A program made the position numbers and the translations under genes. This document shows, one piece after another, positions 9,260 to 17,702 of a DNA stretch of 43,421 nt. Each line of letters begins with the position of its first letter. Positions within the stretch are counted from its first letter, which is position 1. This stretch comes from an uncultured Halanaerobiales bacterium (lineage in GTDB: Bacteria; Bacillota; Halanaerobiia; Halanaerobiales; M55B127), in contig CAJXKY010000018.1 of the NCBI GenBank assembly GCA_913055675.1, positions 1-43,421 of the forward strand, in the 5' to 3' direction. The notes beneath the pieces were generated by a model, which had not been told where the DNA came from, searched no databases, and was given only the letters and a program-made list of their open reading frames with translations.

Positions 9260-9332
9260 TGAAATCTCCTTGTCTGTCACTATATTTTGTTCAAATTATA
9301 AATATATAAAGTTTTTAAAAATACGTCATTCA

Positions 9333-9836
9333 TTATTCAATAAGTTTTTTTAGCTTTTTGTACATCTCTAATTGTTTTTCATAAGGAGTCCTATTTAACC
9401 CGCTTGGAGAAGAAATTACAAATTCTTTTACACCTTCTATATTGTTTTCATTTTGTAAACCTCTGTCTACATCACTTCTATTAGCAAACTTTTTATATAC
9501 ACCGATCCCTGTAAAACAAGCTACTTCAGGTTTGTATTTTTTTAATTTCTTTAACAGTTGTTTTTTTCCTCGTTCATATTCTTTTTCTTTTATTTTATCG
9601 GCAGATTGGGTTGGTCGTGAAACAATATTTGTTAGACCAAATCCTAATTCTAGTAATTTATGGTCTTCTTGTGGTTTATATAATCTAGATGTAAGTCCTG
9701 ATTCATATAATAGCTTATAAAATCTATTGGTAGAATGGGCATAATGATAACCAGTTTTAGAAGATTTAATACCGGGATTAAACCCTATAAATATTATTTT
9801 TAAGTCTTTCTTTAGATAATCATTGATTTTTTCCAT
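9333..9836 (-). CDS. mismatch-specific uracil/thymine-DNA glycosylase (MUG/TDG family)
   Basis: Members remove uracil or ethenocytosine from mismatches in DNA. The 167-residue protein shows the family motif IIFIGFNPGIKSSKTGYHYA (Mug-type GxNPG), then STNRFYKLLYESGL, and near the C-terminus SSPSGLNRTPY, which corresponds to the second catalytic motif. It appears monocistronic, ending 60 bases before the GGDEF gene start. The symbol is left blank because the family is broad. Confidence 0.88.
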   Translation of the reverse strand: MEKINDYLKKDLKIIFIGFNPGIKSSKTGYHYAHSTNRFYKLLYESGLTSRLYKPQEDHKLLELGFGLTNIVSRPTQSADKIKEKEYERGKKQLLKKLKKYKPEVACFTGIGVYKKFANRSDVDRGLQNENNIEGVKEFVISSPSGLNRTPYEKQLEMYKKLKKLIE

Positions 9837-9858
9837 AAATAATCCCCTCGATAATAAA

Positions 9859-9894
9859 ATATCCCCTCCTTCGTGCGTTCCGAGGAGGGGATAT
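9859..9894 (-). terminator. strong Rho-independent terminator after superoxide reductase
   Basis: A 12-bp perfect stem (859-870 of this kilobase pairing with 883-894) with a 12-base loop lies between the superoxide reductase stop and the glycosylase start. On the minus strand it is followed by a T-rich run. Confidence 0.85.
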
Positions 9895-9913
9895 AATTTA
9901 AAACTTTTATATT

Positions 9914-10264
9914 TTATTTAACTTTAATTTCTGTTTCGTTTTTCCAATAACCGTGTAAGTTACAATATTCTTCAACTTTTAGGGTTACAGTTTCATCTAA
10001 TTTTAATTTCAATGTAGCTTCTGCTTCACATTCAGGAGTAAATGTAACGTTAGCCACTTTCATGTCCCCAGCATATACATCAAAGTACTCAATGAAATGT
10101 CCTTCTTCCATTGGATGGTCAATTTCTTTACCCATCTTAACAGTAACTTCAAAAACTTCACCTTTTTCTACACTATCAGGAGCGGTAATGAAAGGAACAT
10201 GCTTCTTTTCTAATACAGTTTTGTCATTTGGATCTTTTAAAGTTTTAACATCATATTTAGACAT
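9914..10264 (-). CDS. class II superoxide reductase (neelaredoxin/desulfoferrodoxin family)
   Basis: This enzyme reduces superoxide to hydrogen peroxide without producing O2, a typical defence in anaerobes. At 116 residues it lacks the N-terminal desulforedoxin domain, so it is the one-iron class II form. Iron ligands are visible as the histidine in EKKHVPFI, the histidines in HPMEEGHFIEYF, and the Cys and His of EYCNLHGYW. The glutamate-lysine near the active site is in LEKKHVP. An ATG follows GGGGGAG. It is probably cotranscribed with the upstream rubrerythrin, which can remove the peroxide formed. Confidence 0.96.
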   Translation of the reverse strand: MSKYDVKTLKDPNDKTVLEKKHVPFITAPDSVEKGEVFEVTVKMGKEIDHPMEEGHFIEYFDVYAGDMKVANVTFTPECEAEATLKLKLDETVTLKVEEYCNLHGYWKNETEIKVK

Positions 10265-10290
10265 TTAAACTCCCCCTTTTCTTTATTACT

Positions 10291-10304
10291 ATTATAATTA
10301 TAAT
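10291..10304. promoter_or_regulatory. 14-bp perfect palindrome upstream of superoxide reductase
   Basis: ATTATAATTATAAT is a perfect palindrome in the 50-base gap between rubrerythrin and superoxide reductase. The half-sites resemble those of Fur/PerR-family boxes (TTATAAT), but the central base of the usual 7-1-7 arrangement is missing. It could equally provide a -10 element. Confidence 0.35.
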
Positions 10305-10314
10305 GTATCTACAA

Positions 10315-10872
10315 TTATTTTTCAAATACTTTGAAGTCTTCTTTAGGTGCTCCACAAATTGGGCATTCCTCAGGAGTACCATCTTTTACAGTATGTCCAC
10401 ATACTTCACAAATACTTACAGATTCTAATTCAATGTCTTCCCCGTCTAAAACTGTTTCACGAGCTTCGCCAAAGAATTTAGAGTGAATTTTTTCAGCTTC
10501 AAGGGCATAATGGAAAGAACGAACTGCTTCGTTTTCCTGCTGCTCTTTTGCTACTAAATTGTATGTAGGATACATTTGATCAATTTCAAAGTCTTCACCT
10601 GCCTTAGCACCTTCTAAATTTTCCGCAGTTGAACCAATACCAAATACGGCGCCAGAAGCTACAAGGAAATCTCCCATGCAATTATCTAATGCTTCAAAGT
10701 GATTACTTGCATGTACTTGTTCTGCATAAGCAATAGCTTTAAAAAGAAGGCCTACATTTGGGTAACCATCCTTTTCTGCCTTGTCACCCCATACCTTATA
10801 TCTTTGAAAAGCTTGACTTTCCCCACCATAAGCTGACCTTAAATTTTGAGCTGTCATATCATTTTTAACCAT
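10315..10872 (-). CDS. rbr: rubrerythrin
   Basis: Rubrerythrin is a non-haem diiron peroxidase that reduces H2O2 with electrons from rubredoxin-type donors. The N-terminal ferritin-like four-helix domain has the Glu and His ligands (for example GGESQAFQRYK, AYAEQVHASNHFE and ALEAEKIHSKFF). The C-terminal rubredoxin domain has CEVCGHTVKDGTPEECPICG, two CxxC pairs. The length of 185 residues is normal. GGAGG precedes the ATG. A near-perfect sigma-A promoter lies at 10923-10951. Confidence 0.97.
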   Translation of the reverse strand: MVKNDMTAQNLRSAYGGESQAFQRYKVWGDKAEKDGYPNVGLLFKAIAYAEQVHASNHFEALDNCMGDFLVASGAVFGIGSTAENLEGAKAGEDFEIDQMYPTYNLVAKEQQENEAVRSFHYALEAEKIHSKFFGEARETVLDGEDIELESVSICEVCGHTVKDGTPEECPICGAPKEDFKVFEK

Positions 10873-10922
10873 ATCAATTCCTCCTTACATTTTGTACTTA
10901 TTAATAATAATTACTGATTATG

Positions 10923-10951
10923 ATTATAGCATTATACCTAATTTATGTCAA
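10923..10951 (-). promoter_or_regulatory. consensus sigma-A promoter for rubrerythrin
   Basis: On the minus strand TTGACA (10946-10951), 17 bases and TATAAT (10923-10928): an exact consensus match. Just downstream the sequence TATAATCATAATCA resembles part of a PerR box. The promoter lies only 27 bases after the stop of the DUF4438 gene. I see no terminator in between, so some read-through from the lysine operon is possible. Confidence 0.8.
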
Positions 10952-10977
10952 GATTACATTTATTTGAAAATTTGCTA

Positions 10978-11844
10978 TTAATCATATAAATAATTAATAA
11001 GATTAGCATTTTCATCAATTTTTGGTCTAATTAAATTACTCTTGGCTGTCATAACAGTTGTTACTCCCGGTCCGTGACCCATTTTTATACAATCACTATG
11101 GACCACTACTCCAATACTACCTGCACCTTTTTTGAATTCTCTACCATAGGTGTTGTCAGAATCTTTTAGAAATACAAAATCTCCTAACTTTAATTTATCA
11201 ATACCAAGTCTTTCAACCTCTTCTTGATCACCCGTAGTAATATCATAGTCTCCTAAAGCTACACTTGAAGAACCTATACCAGAACCCATAAGATGAGCCG
11301 GAATTTCAGTGGTAACTCCTACTTCTAGATATCCATCCTTTTTATTAATATTCATTTTGTCTAATAGATTTGGATCAAGGTTAAATAAACTTATTTCGGG
11401 ATATTCTTTTAATTCTAACCCTTGCCCAAAAGCCTTTATTTGTATTTTATCATCTATCTTTAATTTTTCCAAAACTTCTGGTTCGAAATCTATAATTACA
11501 TGGTCAATACCACCATGGGTACCGGTTACATAACCATAAGTACCTTCTGCATCTCCACTTATAATTCTGGCTTTATTTCCTATACATGCTAATAAGCCCA
11601 GGCCGTAATTATCACTTTTTTTGTTTTTATCACTTATTTTCATGCTAACACCTGGTTCTATATGATCGCCTGCCCAACCAAAAGCAGGATCCCCAATTCT
11701 TACATTATAAGAAATACCACCGGTTCCTGGTAAAATCTGGCCCTTGCCTTCCCTATCCATTCGATAGGGTTTCCGGGCTGCTCGTGGGTGAGATATTGCT
11801 CCTTGTACTGCCTGCATCACTAGCTTATTTTTATTTATCTTCAA
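10978..11844 (-). CDS. DUF4438 family protein of unknown function
   Basis: I recognise the DUF4438 family from AVQGAISHPRAARKPYR, GGISYNVRIGDPAFGWAGDH and THGGIDHVIIDF; no function is established. The soluble, glycine-rich protein has about 288 residues and no membrane segment. The start is placed at TTG 11844 because AAGGGAG is eight bases upstream; a GTG at 11853 overlaps the SD. It lies 32 bases after the free Met-sulfoxide reductase gene and is the last gene of the apparent kamB-to-DUF4438 operon. A role tied to lysine fermentation is inference from position only. Confidence 0.8.
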   Translation of the reverse strand: MKINKNKLVMQAVQGAISHPRAARKPYRMDREGKGQILPGTGGISYNVRIGDPAFGWAGDHIEPGVSMKISDKNKKSDNYGLGLLACIGNKARIISGDAEGTYGYVTGTHGGIDHVIIDFEPEVLEKLKIDDKIQIKAFGQGLELKEYPEISLFNLDPNLLDKMNINKKDGYLEVGVTTEIPAHLMGSGIGSSSVALGDYDITTGDQEEVERLGIDKLKLGDFVFLKDSDNTYGREFKKGAGSIGVVVHSDCIKMGHGPGVTTVMTAKSNLIRPKIDENANLINYLYD

Positions 11845-11876
11845 AATCCACACTCCCTTCTTTGTTAAAATATTAA

Positions 11877-12353
11877 TTACTGTTCAACATTAGAGCCTTT
11901 GAGTAAATGCTCCATCATCTTTTCTAAATATTTTTTATCAACTTCATCAAAATTATTTAAAGTAGGGCTATCAATATCAAGTACCCCAATAATTTCTTTA
12001 TCATAGAATAGTGGAACTACTATTTCTGAACTTGAATTAGGATCACAAGCGATATGACCGTTAAATTTATGGACATCATCAACTATATAAGTTTTTTCAT
12101 CCTCAACCGCAGAACCACAGACCCCTGATCCTATTTCTATTCTTATACAGGCTGGTTTTCCCTGAAAAGGTCCTAAAACTAATTCGCCTTCTTTCATGAG
12201 ATAAAAACCTACCCAGTTAACATCTTCTAATTGCTGATAAAGCAAAGCAGAAACATTTGCCAAGTTAGCAATCCAATCCTTTTCTCCTTCAATTAGAGCT
12301 TTCATACCATCAAATATTGCCTCATAATTTTCTTGTTTTCCTTCTACATTCAC
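11877..12353 (-). CDS. free methionine-(R)-sulfoxide reductase (GAF-domain fRMsr)
   Basis: These single-GAF-domain enzymes reduce free Met-R-sulfoxide with catalytic cysteines. With the start chosen here, the three conserved cysteines are at about 69, 79 and 103 (GKPACIRIEIGSGVCGSA and GHIACDP). They are spaced 10 and 24 apart, as in E. coli fRMsr (84, 94, 118). The aromatic motif VNWVGFYL is also present. I choose GTG 12353 because AAGGGG is eight bases upstream; a TTG at 12359 is only two bases from it. It lies in line with kdd, 21 bases downstream, so it is probably part of the lysine operon. Confidence 0.9.
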   Translation of the reverse strand: MNVEGKQENYEAIFDGMKALIEGEKDWIANLANVSALLYQQLEDVNWVGFYLMKEGELVLGPFQGKPACIRIEIGSGVCGSAVEDEKTYIVDDVHKFNGHIACDPNSSSEIVVPLFYDKEIIGVLDIDSPTLNNFDEVDKKYLEKMMEHLLKGSNVEQ

Positions 12354-12374
12354 ATTCAAAACCCCTTTTTATTA

Positions 12375-13409
12375 TTAAGTATATAATCTTGCAAAAATTT
12401 CTCTTAACTTTTTGTTTTCCCTCAAGATTTCAAGGGAAATTTGTGCATGTCCTTTAGTATAACCATTACCGATAATCATATTAACATCTTTTCCAACGCC
12501 TTCAGCACCTAGGGCTGCTTTTGTAAAACTGGTGGCCATTGAAAAGAAATAAATTGTTCCTTGATCTTTAGTACTTAATATAGAAGCCATTTCTGTATCC
12601 GATATATTAACATTATTAATTACTATGTCTGCTAACTTTCCATCATTTTTTTGTTTTAATAGCTCCATAGTCTCTACAGGTTTAGTTGCATCTCCCTGTA
12701 ATATTATATCTGCAACTCCTAATTCTTCTATGCGTTTACAACTAGAGTCACTATGTCCCATCCCAATCACAGTACCTGTAACTCCAGCTCGTTTTTTTGC
12801 TTCATGTAAACAGATTAAACCTGATTTCCCACCAGCTCCAATAATTAATACATCATCACCGGGCTTTACGAGCTTTGCAGTTTGGGCAGCTGCACCGGCC
12901 ACATCAAGAACAGCTAAAGAAAGGGTATCCTTCATATCATTTGGTAGTTTAGCGTAAATTCCACTCTCAAATAATATTGCTTTAGCTTCAACCTCGACTT
13001 GGTCAATATCCTTATGAATCTTTTTAATTTTCTCTATTTTAAGTGGTGTTAAAGATAAAGATACTAAAGTTGCAATTCGGTCTCCAACCTTTAAATCTCT
13101 ATCTACTAATTTATCGCCAATCTCTTTAACGGTCCCAATTAACATCCCGCCAGATCCAGTCACAGGATTATGGTGCTTACCTCTTTTATTCACTATATCC
13201 ATCATCTTTTCCTTTATTTTTTCCCCATTTTCTCCTACTTCTTCTTTGATTTGGGTAAAACTAGCCGAATCAATATTGAGTACTTCCACATCTATTAAAA
13301 TCTCATTATCATATAGTTCCATTGTATTATCAATTTTTTGTGCCGGCTGGGGTAATACCCCGCTAGGACTTACAACTCTATGTAAACCATATTTATTACC
13401 TTTTTTCAT
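12375..13409 (-). CDS. kdd: L-erythro-3,5-diaminohexanoate dehydrogenase
   Basis: Kdd oxidatively deaminates 3,5-diaminohexanoate to 3-keto-5-aminohexanoate with NAD(P)+, the step after lysine 5,6-aminomutase. The 344-residue protein has the family N-terminus KYGLHRVVSPSGVLPQPAQK. A nucleotide-binding stretch VLIIGAGGKSGLICLHEAKK (about 186-205) and GTIYFFSMATSFTKAALG are also present. The ATG is preceded by GAGGAGG. It is part of the operon with kce, kal and kamDE, which makes the assignment firm. Confidence 0.96.
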   Translation of the reverse strand: MKKGNKYGLHRVVSPSGVLPQPAQKIDNTMELYDNEILIDVEVLNIDSASFTQIKEEVGENGEKIKEKMMDIVNKRGKHHNPVTGSGGMLIGTVKEIGDKLVDRDLKVGDRIATLVSLSLTPLKIEKIKKIHKDIDQVEVEAKAILFESGIYAKLPNDMKDTLSLAVLDVAGAAAQTAKLVKPGDDVLIIGAGGKSGLICLHEAKKRAGVTGTVIGMGHSDSSCKRIEELGVADIILQGDATKPVETMELLKQKNDGKLADIVINNVNISDTEMASILSTKDQGTIYFFSMATSFTKAALGAEGVGKDVNMIIGNGYTKGHAQISLEILRENKKLREIFARLYT

Positions 13410-13430
13410 TTTTTATTACCTCCTCTTATT

Positions 13431-14147
13431 TTACCTATACTCGGGATTTGGATTATCAAATCTACAACCTGCGTCCCACTTGGAACGCTGGTTTCCATGA
13501 GCAGGAATCCCTCCATTTTCTTTTATCATTTTTGCCATATGCATTAAATTCCAAGTCATAAAGGTTGTATTACGATTAGTAAAATCATTTTCAGGTCCCC
13601 CTGAACCTTCATCTAAATATGATTTACCCGGACCAATTTCTCCAATCCAACCTGCATCAGATTGTGGTGGGATTACATAACCTAAATGCTGAAGGGAATA
13701 AAGAATATTCATTGCACAGTGCTTAACTCCATCTTCATTTCCAGTTATTATTGTACCGCCAACCCGACCATAATATGCATATTGACCTTCTTCATTTAAT
13801 TCACCCGAATAACCATATAATCTTTCGATTACATTACTACAAACCGAAGACTTGTCACCAAGCCAAATCGGAGTACCCAAGACTAATATGTTGGAAGCCA
13901 AAACTTTTTGTTGTATTTTAGGCCAATCATCTTTATCCCATCCATGTTCAGTCATGTCCGGATAAACACCAGTTGCTATATCATAATCAGCAGCTCTTAA
14001 GACCTCAACATCTACACCATTTTCTTCCATGATATGTTTGGAAACATCAATTAAACCTCTAGTATGTGATTCTCGAGGAGATCTCTTTAAGGTACAATTA
14101 ATAAACAGTGCCTTCAAATCATCAAAATTATAATTAATAATATTCAC
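13431..14147 (-). CDS. flavodoxin-like NAD(P)H-dependent FMN reductase family protein
   Basis: The 238-residue protein has a flavodoxin-like fold: ALFINCTLKRSPRESHTRGL at the N-terminus and LGTPIWLGDKSSVCSNVIER, which is typical of the FMN-phosphate or isoalloxazine loop. It lies between kce and kdd in the lysine operon. No step of the known pathway needs it, so its role (electron transfer or redox maintenance) is unknown. The start is unclear. The GTG at 14147 is fused to its SD (GGAGGTG), and better-spaced ATT codons follow. The SD directly precedes them, so the true start may be non-canonical. Confidence 0.8.
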   Translation of the reverse strand: MNIINYNFDDLKALFINCTLKRSPRESHTRGLIDVSKHIMEENGVDVEVLRAADYDIATGVYPDMTEHGWDKDDWPKIQQKVLASNILVLGTPIWLGDKSSVCSNVIERLYGYSGELNEEGQYAYYGRVGGTIITGNEDGVKHCAMNILYSLQHLGYVIPPQSDAGWIGEIGPGKSYLDEGSGGPENDFTNRNTTFMTWNLMHMAKMIKENGGIPAHGNQRSKWDAGCRFDNPNPEYR

Positions 14148-14157
14148 CTCCGGAATT

Positions 14158-14973
14158 TTAATTAATTTCTAAAATTTGTCGGGCTTCAAAGGGATCAGCA
14201 ACTTCTCGACCATACTCTTTAGCCAATCTAACAATTCTTTTGACCAACTGAGCATTACTTTTTGCTAATTCACCTTTTTTATAAAAAATATTGTCCTCAA
14301 AACCTACTCTTACATGTCCACCCATTATTATTGTATGGTAAGCAAGTTCCAATTGATATCTACCGACACCAGCTGCAGTCCAGGTTGCCTCATCCGGTAG
14401 ATGTTCTACCATAAATAATAAATTCTTTATGGAAGCTGGCATTGCTCCCGGAACCCCTAAAACTAAATCAAAATGAAGATGTTTATTTAATAATCCTTCT
14501 TTTTTTAGTTTAAGGGCATTATAGATATGTCCCACTTCAAAGCATTCTAATTCGGGTAAGACATCCAACTTTTCCATTTCTTTAGCAAAGTTTCTCATCA
14601 AGGGAAGATCATTAATAAATACCTCATCCCCAAAGTTAGTTGTTCCACAATCCAAGGTTGCCATTTCTGGTTTTAAGTAGATAGGTTGGATTCTTTCCTT
14701 CCAAGTCATCCCAGCAGCTCCACCTGTAGAAGGCTGTATAATTGCCTTAACACCATACTCTCTCATCTTATCAATCGCATTTTTAAAAATTTCTTTGTCC
14801 TGAGTAGGGTTACCATTTTGATCCCTAACATGAAGGTGGATTATCGAAGCTCCTGCTTTTTCAGCTTTTAGTGCTTCTTCTGCTAACTCATCTGCAGTTA
14901 CTGGTAAATTAGGATTGTCTTCTTTTGTAACTTCAGCTCCACAAATTGCAGCAGTTATTATTAATTTATCCAT
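14158..14973 (-). CDS. kce: 3-keto-5-aminohexanoate cleavage enzyme
   Basis: Kce converts 3-keto-5-aminohexanoate and acetyl-CoA to acetoacetate and 3-aminobutyryl-CoA. It is a zinc enzyme of the BKACE (DUF849) superfamily. It shows KLIITAAICGAEVTKEDNPN at the N-terminus, the metal-ligand histidines in SIIHLHVRD, and a later EVGHIYNALKL. The ATG at 14973 shares its A with the last base of the kal stop codon and has AGAGGA upstream, so I reject the longer frame starting at 15009. At 271 residues it matches the known family length. Translation is coupled to kal. Confidence 0.96.
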   Translation of the reverse strand: MDKLIITAAICGAEVTKEDNPNLPVTADELAEEALKAEKAGASIIHLHVRDQNGNPTQDKEIFKNAIDKMREYGVKAIIQPSTGGAAGMTWKERIQPIYLKPEMATLDCGTTNFGDEVFINDLPLMRNFAKEMEKLDVLPELECFEVGHIYNALKLKKEGLLNKHLHFDLVLGVPGAMPASIKNLLFMVEHLPDEATWTAAGVGRYQLELAYHTIIMGGHVRVGFEDNIFYKKGELAKSNAQLVKRIVRLAKEYGREVADPFEARQILEIN

Positions 14974-15365
14974 TATTGATTCCTCTGCCTTTCGGCTGGT
15001 ACAACACATGTTCCACTAGCCTTACAAACCAAAACTGGATCTTCTAAAACATCACAAGCAGAATCAAACTCTGCTTCATCGGAAGAAGAAATGACTTTAT
15101 GTGCAGTAAATTTCATTTTCCGTGAAGTATTACCTTCTTTTACAATTTTACCTTTAGCCTCAATAAAATCTCCGGCATAAACAGGGGCTGTAAATTCAAC
15201 ATTATCATATGATAAAAATAGTCCCTCATCACCATCGTTTCTTATTAATAGTTCAGTAGCTACATCTCCAAATAATTCTAACATTTTTGCACCATCGACC
15301 AGATTACCAGCATAATGGGCATCATCGTTACTCATTCTCAATCTTATTAATACTTCTTCACTCAA
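14973..15365 (-). CDS. kal: 3-aminobutyryl-CoA ammonia lyase
   Basis: Kal removes ammonia from L-3-aminobutyryl-CoA to give crotonyl-CoA, linking lysine breakdown to butyrate formation. The protein is a small hotdog-fold enzyme. Characteristic text is [20 protein letters not shown] followed by [21 protein letters not shown] choose TTG 15365 because AGAGGTG lies six bases upstream, directly after the kamE stop; the upstream ATG at 15404 lies inside kamE and has no SD. Length about 130 residues, as expected. Confidence 0.95.
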   Translation of the reverse strand: MSEEVLIRLRMSNDDAHYAGNLVDGAKMLELFGDVATELLIRNDGDEGLFLSYDNVEFTAPVYAGDFIEAKGKIVKEGNTSRKMKFTAHKVISSSDEAEFDSACDVLEDPVLVCKASGTCVVPAERQRNQ

Positions 15366-15378
15366 ATTTAACACCTCT

Positions 15379-16131
15379 TTAATTATTATTTTCAAATTTT
15401 TCATATACTTTTTGTGAAATATATGATGCTACTTGATTTGGTTTAGTCCCGGTCCCAAAGCCGGCGTCAAAACCAAGTTCTAATGCCAGTTCATGACTTA
15501 TCCTAGGACCACCTAAAACCAAAATGAATTCATCCCTTAACCCTTCTGCTTCTAATATTTCTACAAACTCAGTTAAGTTTTTAACATGAATATTTTTCTG
15601 AGTTACGACCTGAGAAATTAAGATAGCATCCGCATTTTCTTGAACTGCTTTTTCAATTAACTTTTCATTAGGAACCTGACTCCCCATATTGTATGTATTA
15701 AACTGAGGATATCTTTCTAAACCATATTCACCATCATAACCCTTCATATTTAAAATTGCATCTAAGCCTACTGTGTGAGCATCTGATCCTGTACAAGCTC
15801 CAACCACCGTCAAGTTACGTTCTATCTTATCTTTGATATAATCATTAATTTCATAATAGCTCATTTCTTCTGCTTCTATCTTGGCAACATTAATTTTATC
15901 GGTATTTACTAAGACATCTGCAACTGCATATACAACAAAAAATGTAAAACCCTCTCTTAAGTCTTTCATATGAACTACTTCTATATCTTTAAGTCCTAGC
16001 TTTGAACAATAGATTCGAGCTGCTTCTTCAGCCTCAACTCCTTTTTGAATAGGTAGTGTAAAACTGAGCTGTATTTTACCATCATTATAGGTATCACCAT
16101 ATGCTTTGATTAATTTATCGTCCTTCAGCAT
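15379..16131 (-). CDS. kamE: lysine 5,6-aminomutase beta subunit
   Basis: This is the cobalamin-binding subunit of the adenosylcobalamin- and PLP-dependent enzyme that moves the terminal amino group of beta-lysine (or D-lysine). The base-off B12 motif DxHxxG is DAHTVG at 117-122. K130 in LNMKG lies 11 residues after H119, the same spacing as His133 and the PLP-binding Lys144 in the Clostridium sticklandii enzyme. A conserved [20 protein letters not shown] follows in the Rossmann-like domain. The gene overlaps the end of kamD by 17 bases. Confidence 0.97.
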   Translation of the reverse strand: MLKDDKLIKAYGDTYNDGKIQLSFTLPIQKGVEAEEAARIYCSKLGLKDIEVVHMKDLREGFTFFVVYAVADVLVNTDKINVAKIEAEEMSYYEINDYIKDKIERNLTVVGACTGSDAHTVGLDAILNMKGYDGEYGLERYPQFNTYNMGSQVPNEKLIEKAVQENADAILISQVVTQKNIHVKNLTEFVEILEAEGLRDEFILVLGGPRISHELALELGFDAGFGTGTKPNQVASYISQKVYEKFENNN

Positions 16132-17689
16132 CTATCTTCAACTCCTCTTTAAACACATCTATAAAGGGATTGAAATATTCTGAGGATTTTTTTACAACAC
16201 CATCAGAACCTTTACCACCACTCATTGGTCGCTTGATATCTCCAAATATACCTTCTGATAATGACTTCATTAAACCTTTATCAGAAATCTCTTTTAATAT
16301 TTCAGCTGTTTCTTCTAAAACCTGATCAGCTCTTTTTTGAATCTTCCCATCAGCTTTAAAGGTTATTTCATGACTTAAAGCCCGGGCAGAATTAAAGACA
16401 TGTTTAGCGTTTTCAATACTTAATGCCCTATCCTGTAAGAAAGGAGTATGAATAGCTTCTGTTAACATACCTAGTAGTTGAATACTTTGGTCTGTCATAA
16501 TTGAAGCAACATTAAACATACCATCCATTAGATGGCCTTTAAAAATATCACCATCCATATATTTAGTTGGAGGCATATACTTAAGTGGCGCATCCGGGAA
16601 AACTTGTCTAACTAACTGAGCTTGAGCTATTTCCATCAAAAAACTATCTTCTATATCAGGGTTGATTTCAAATGCATGTCCTAAACCTAATTGTTCTTTT
16701 TTAAGACCGGTTCTTAAACCCAATTCTTCATTAATAAATTGAGAGGCCAGAACAGTATGAGCTTCCTCGACAGCATCAGCAGTTGTTAGGTAGTTATCCT
16801 CACCGGTATTAATTATGACTCCAGCATAGGCATTTATCATCCGAGAAAAATACTGGTCCACAAAAGTTCTTTTCATATTAATATCTCTAAATAAGATACC
16901 ATACATCGCATCATTTAACATCATGTCTAATCTTTCGATTGCTCCCATTGCTGCGATCTCTGGCATTGCTAATCCTGAACAGTAATTTACGAGTTGTACG
17001 TAATGACCTTCCTCTTTACTTACTTCATCCAGAGCATCTCTCATTATTTTAAAATTAGCCTGGGTAGCATAGGTCCCTCCAAATCCTTCGGTTGTAGGTC
17101 CATAAGGAACATAATCTAAAAGACTTTGCGCCGTACTCCTTATTACTGCTACAATATCAGCCCCTTGACGTGCCGCAGATTTCGCTTGTTTAACATCTTC
17201 ATAAATATTTCCAGTAGCTACAATTACATAAAGCCAGGGCTGAGGTCCGGGAGGATATTTTCCCATCAGTTCATTCCTTTTTTCTACATTTTCTTTTATC
17301 CCCGCTGCCTTTTCTTTAGCTAAATTATATATGTAATTATAAACTTCCTTTTGATCTCTTCTAGGTATATTTAATAAATCAACATTATCTTTTGAAATTT
17401 CCTCTGCCAAGCTCTGTACACTTAAATCAGTTTCTAAAAGTGCATTTCCAAACCAATAAGAAATCCCTTTCTCTAATTCTCCGGCTTCTTTTACTTTTTC
17501 TACAATCACATTAGGTAGGGGGATCCCATGTTGGTCAACACCATCAACTCCTAATAATCTAAGTACTGTTCTCTCTACGGAAGTAGTTGTGTTTTTTGAT
17601 ATCTTTTTCCCTATCTCATCAGCTATTTCAGACGTGTACTCTCTGCATGAGTCTATCAACTGTTGGTCCAAATCTAATTTTAGTGCCAA
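16115..17689 (-). CDS. kamD: lysine 5,6-aminomutase alpha subunit
   Basis: This is the large TIM-barrel subunit of D-lysine/L-beta-lysine 5,6-aminomutase. At 524 residues it has normal length. The family segments YPPGPQPWLYVIVATGNIYE, ADIVAVIRSTAQSLLDYVPY and EGFGGTYATQANFKIMRDAL are clear. The start is TTG with a strong GGAGG six bases upstream. It follows the kamB-like gene by 13 bases and overlaps kamE. Its cofactor is AdoCbl, whose late biosynthesis is encoded at the left end of the window. Confidence 0.97.
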   Translation of the reverse strand: MALKLDLDQQLIDSCREYTSEIADEIGKKISKNTTTSVERTVLRLLGVDGVDQHGIPLPNVIVEKVKEAGELEKGISYWFGNALLETDLSVQSLAEEISKDNVDLLNIPRRDQKEVYNYIYNLAKEKAAGIKENVEKRNELMGKYPPGPQPWLYVIVATGNIYEDVKQAKSAARQGADIVAVIRSTAQSLLDYVPYGPTTEGFGGTYATQANFKIMRDALDEVSKEEGHYVQLVNYCSGLAMPEIAAMGAIERLDMMLNDAMYGILFRDINMKRTFVDQYFSRMINAYAGVIINTGEDNYLTTADAVEEAHTVLASQFINEELGLRTGLKKEQLGLGHAFEINPDIEDSFLMEIAQAQLVRQVFPDAPLKYMPPTKYMDGDIFKGHLMDGMFNVASIMTDQSIQLLGMLTEAIHTPFLQDRALSIENAKHVFNSARALSHEITFKADGKIQKRADQVLEETAEILKEISDKGLMKSLSEGIFGDIKRPMSGGKGSDGVVKKSSEYFNPFIDVFKEELKIDAEGR

Positions 17690-17702
17690 AGTATTCCTCC
17701 TT

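Noticed and set aside
14973..15009. A 12-residue upstream extension of kce
   Set aside because: It lies within kal, has no SD and is not part of the family; the ATG at 14973 has a good SD and a coupled stop-start arrangement.
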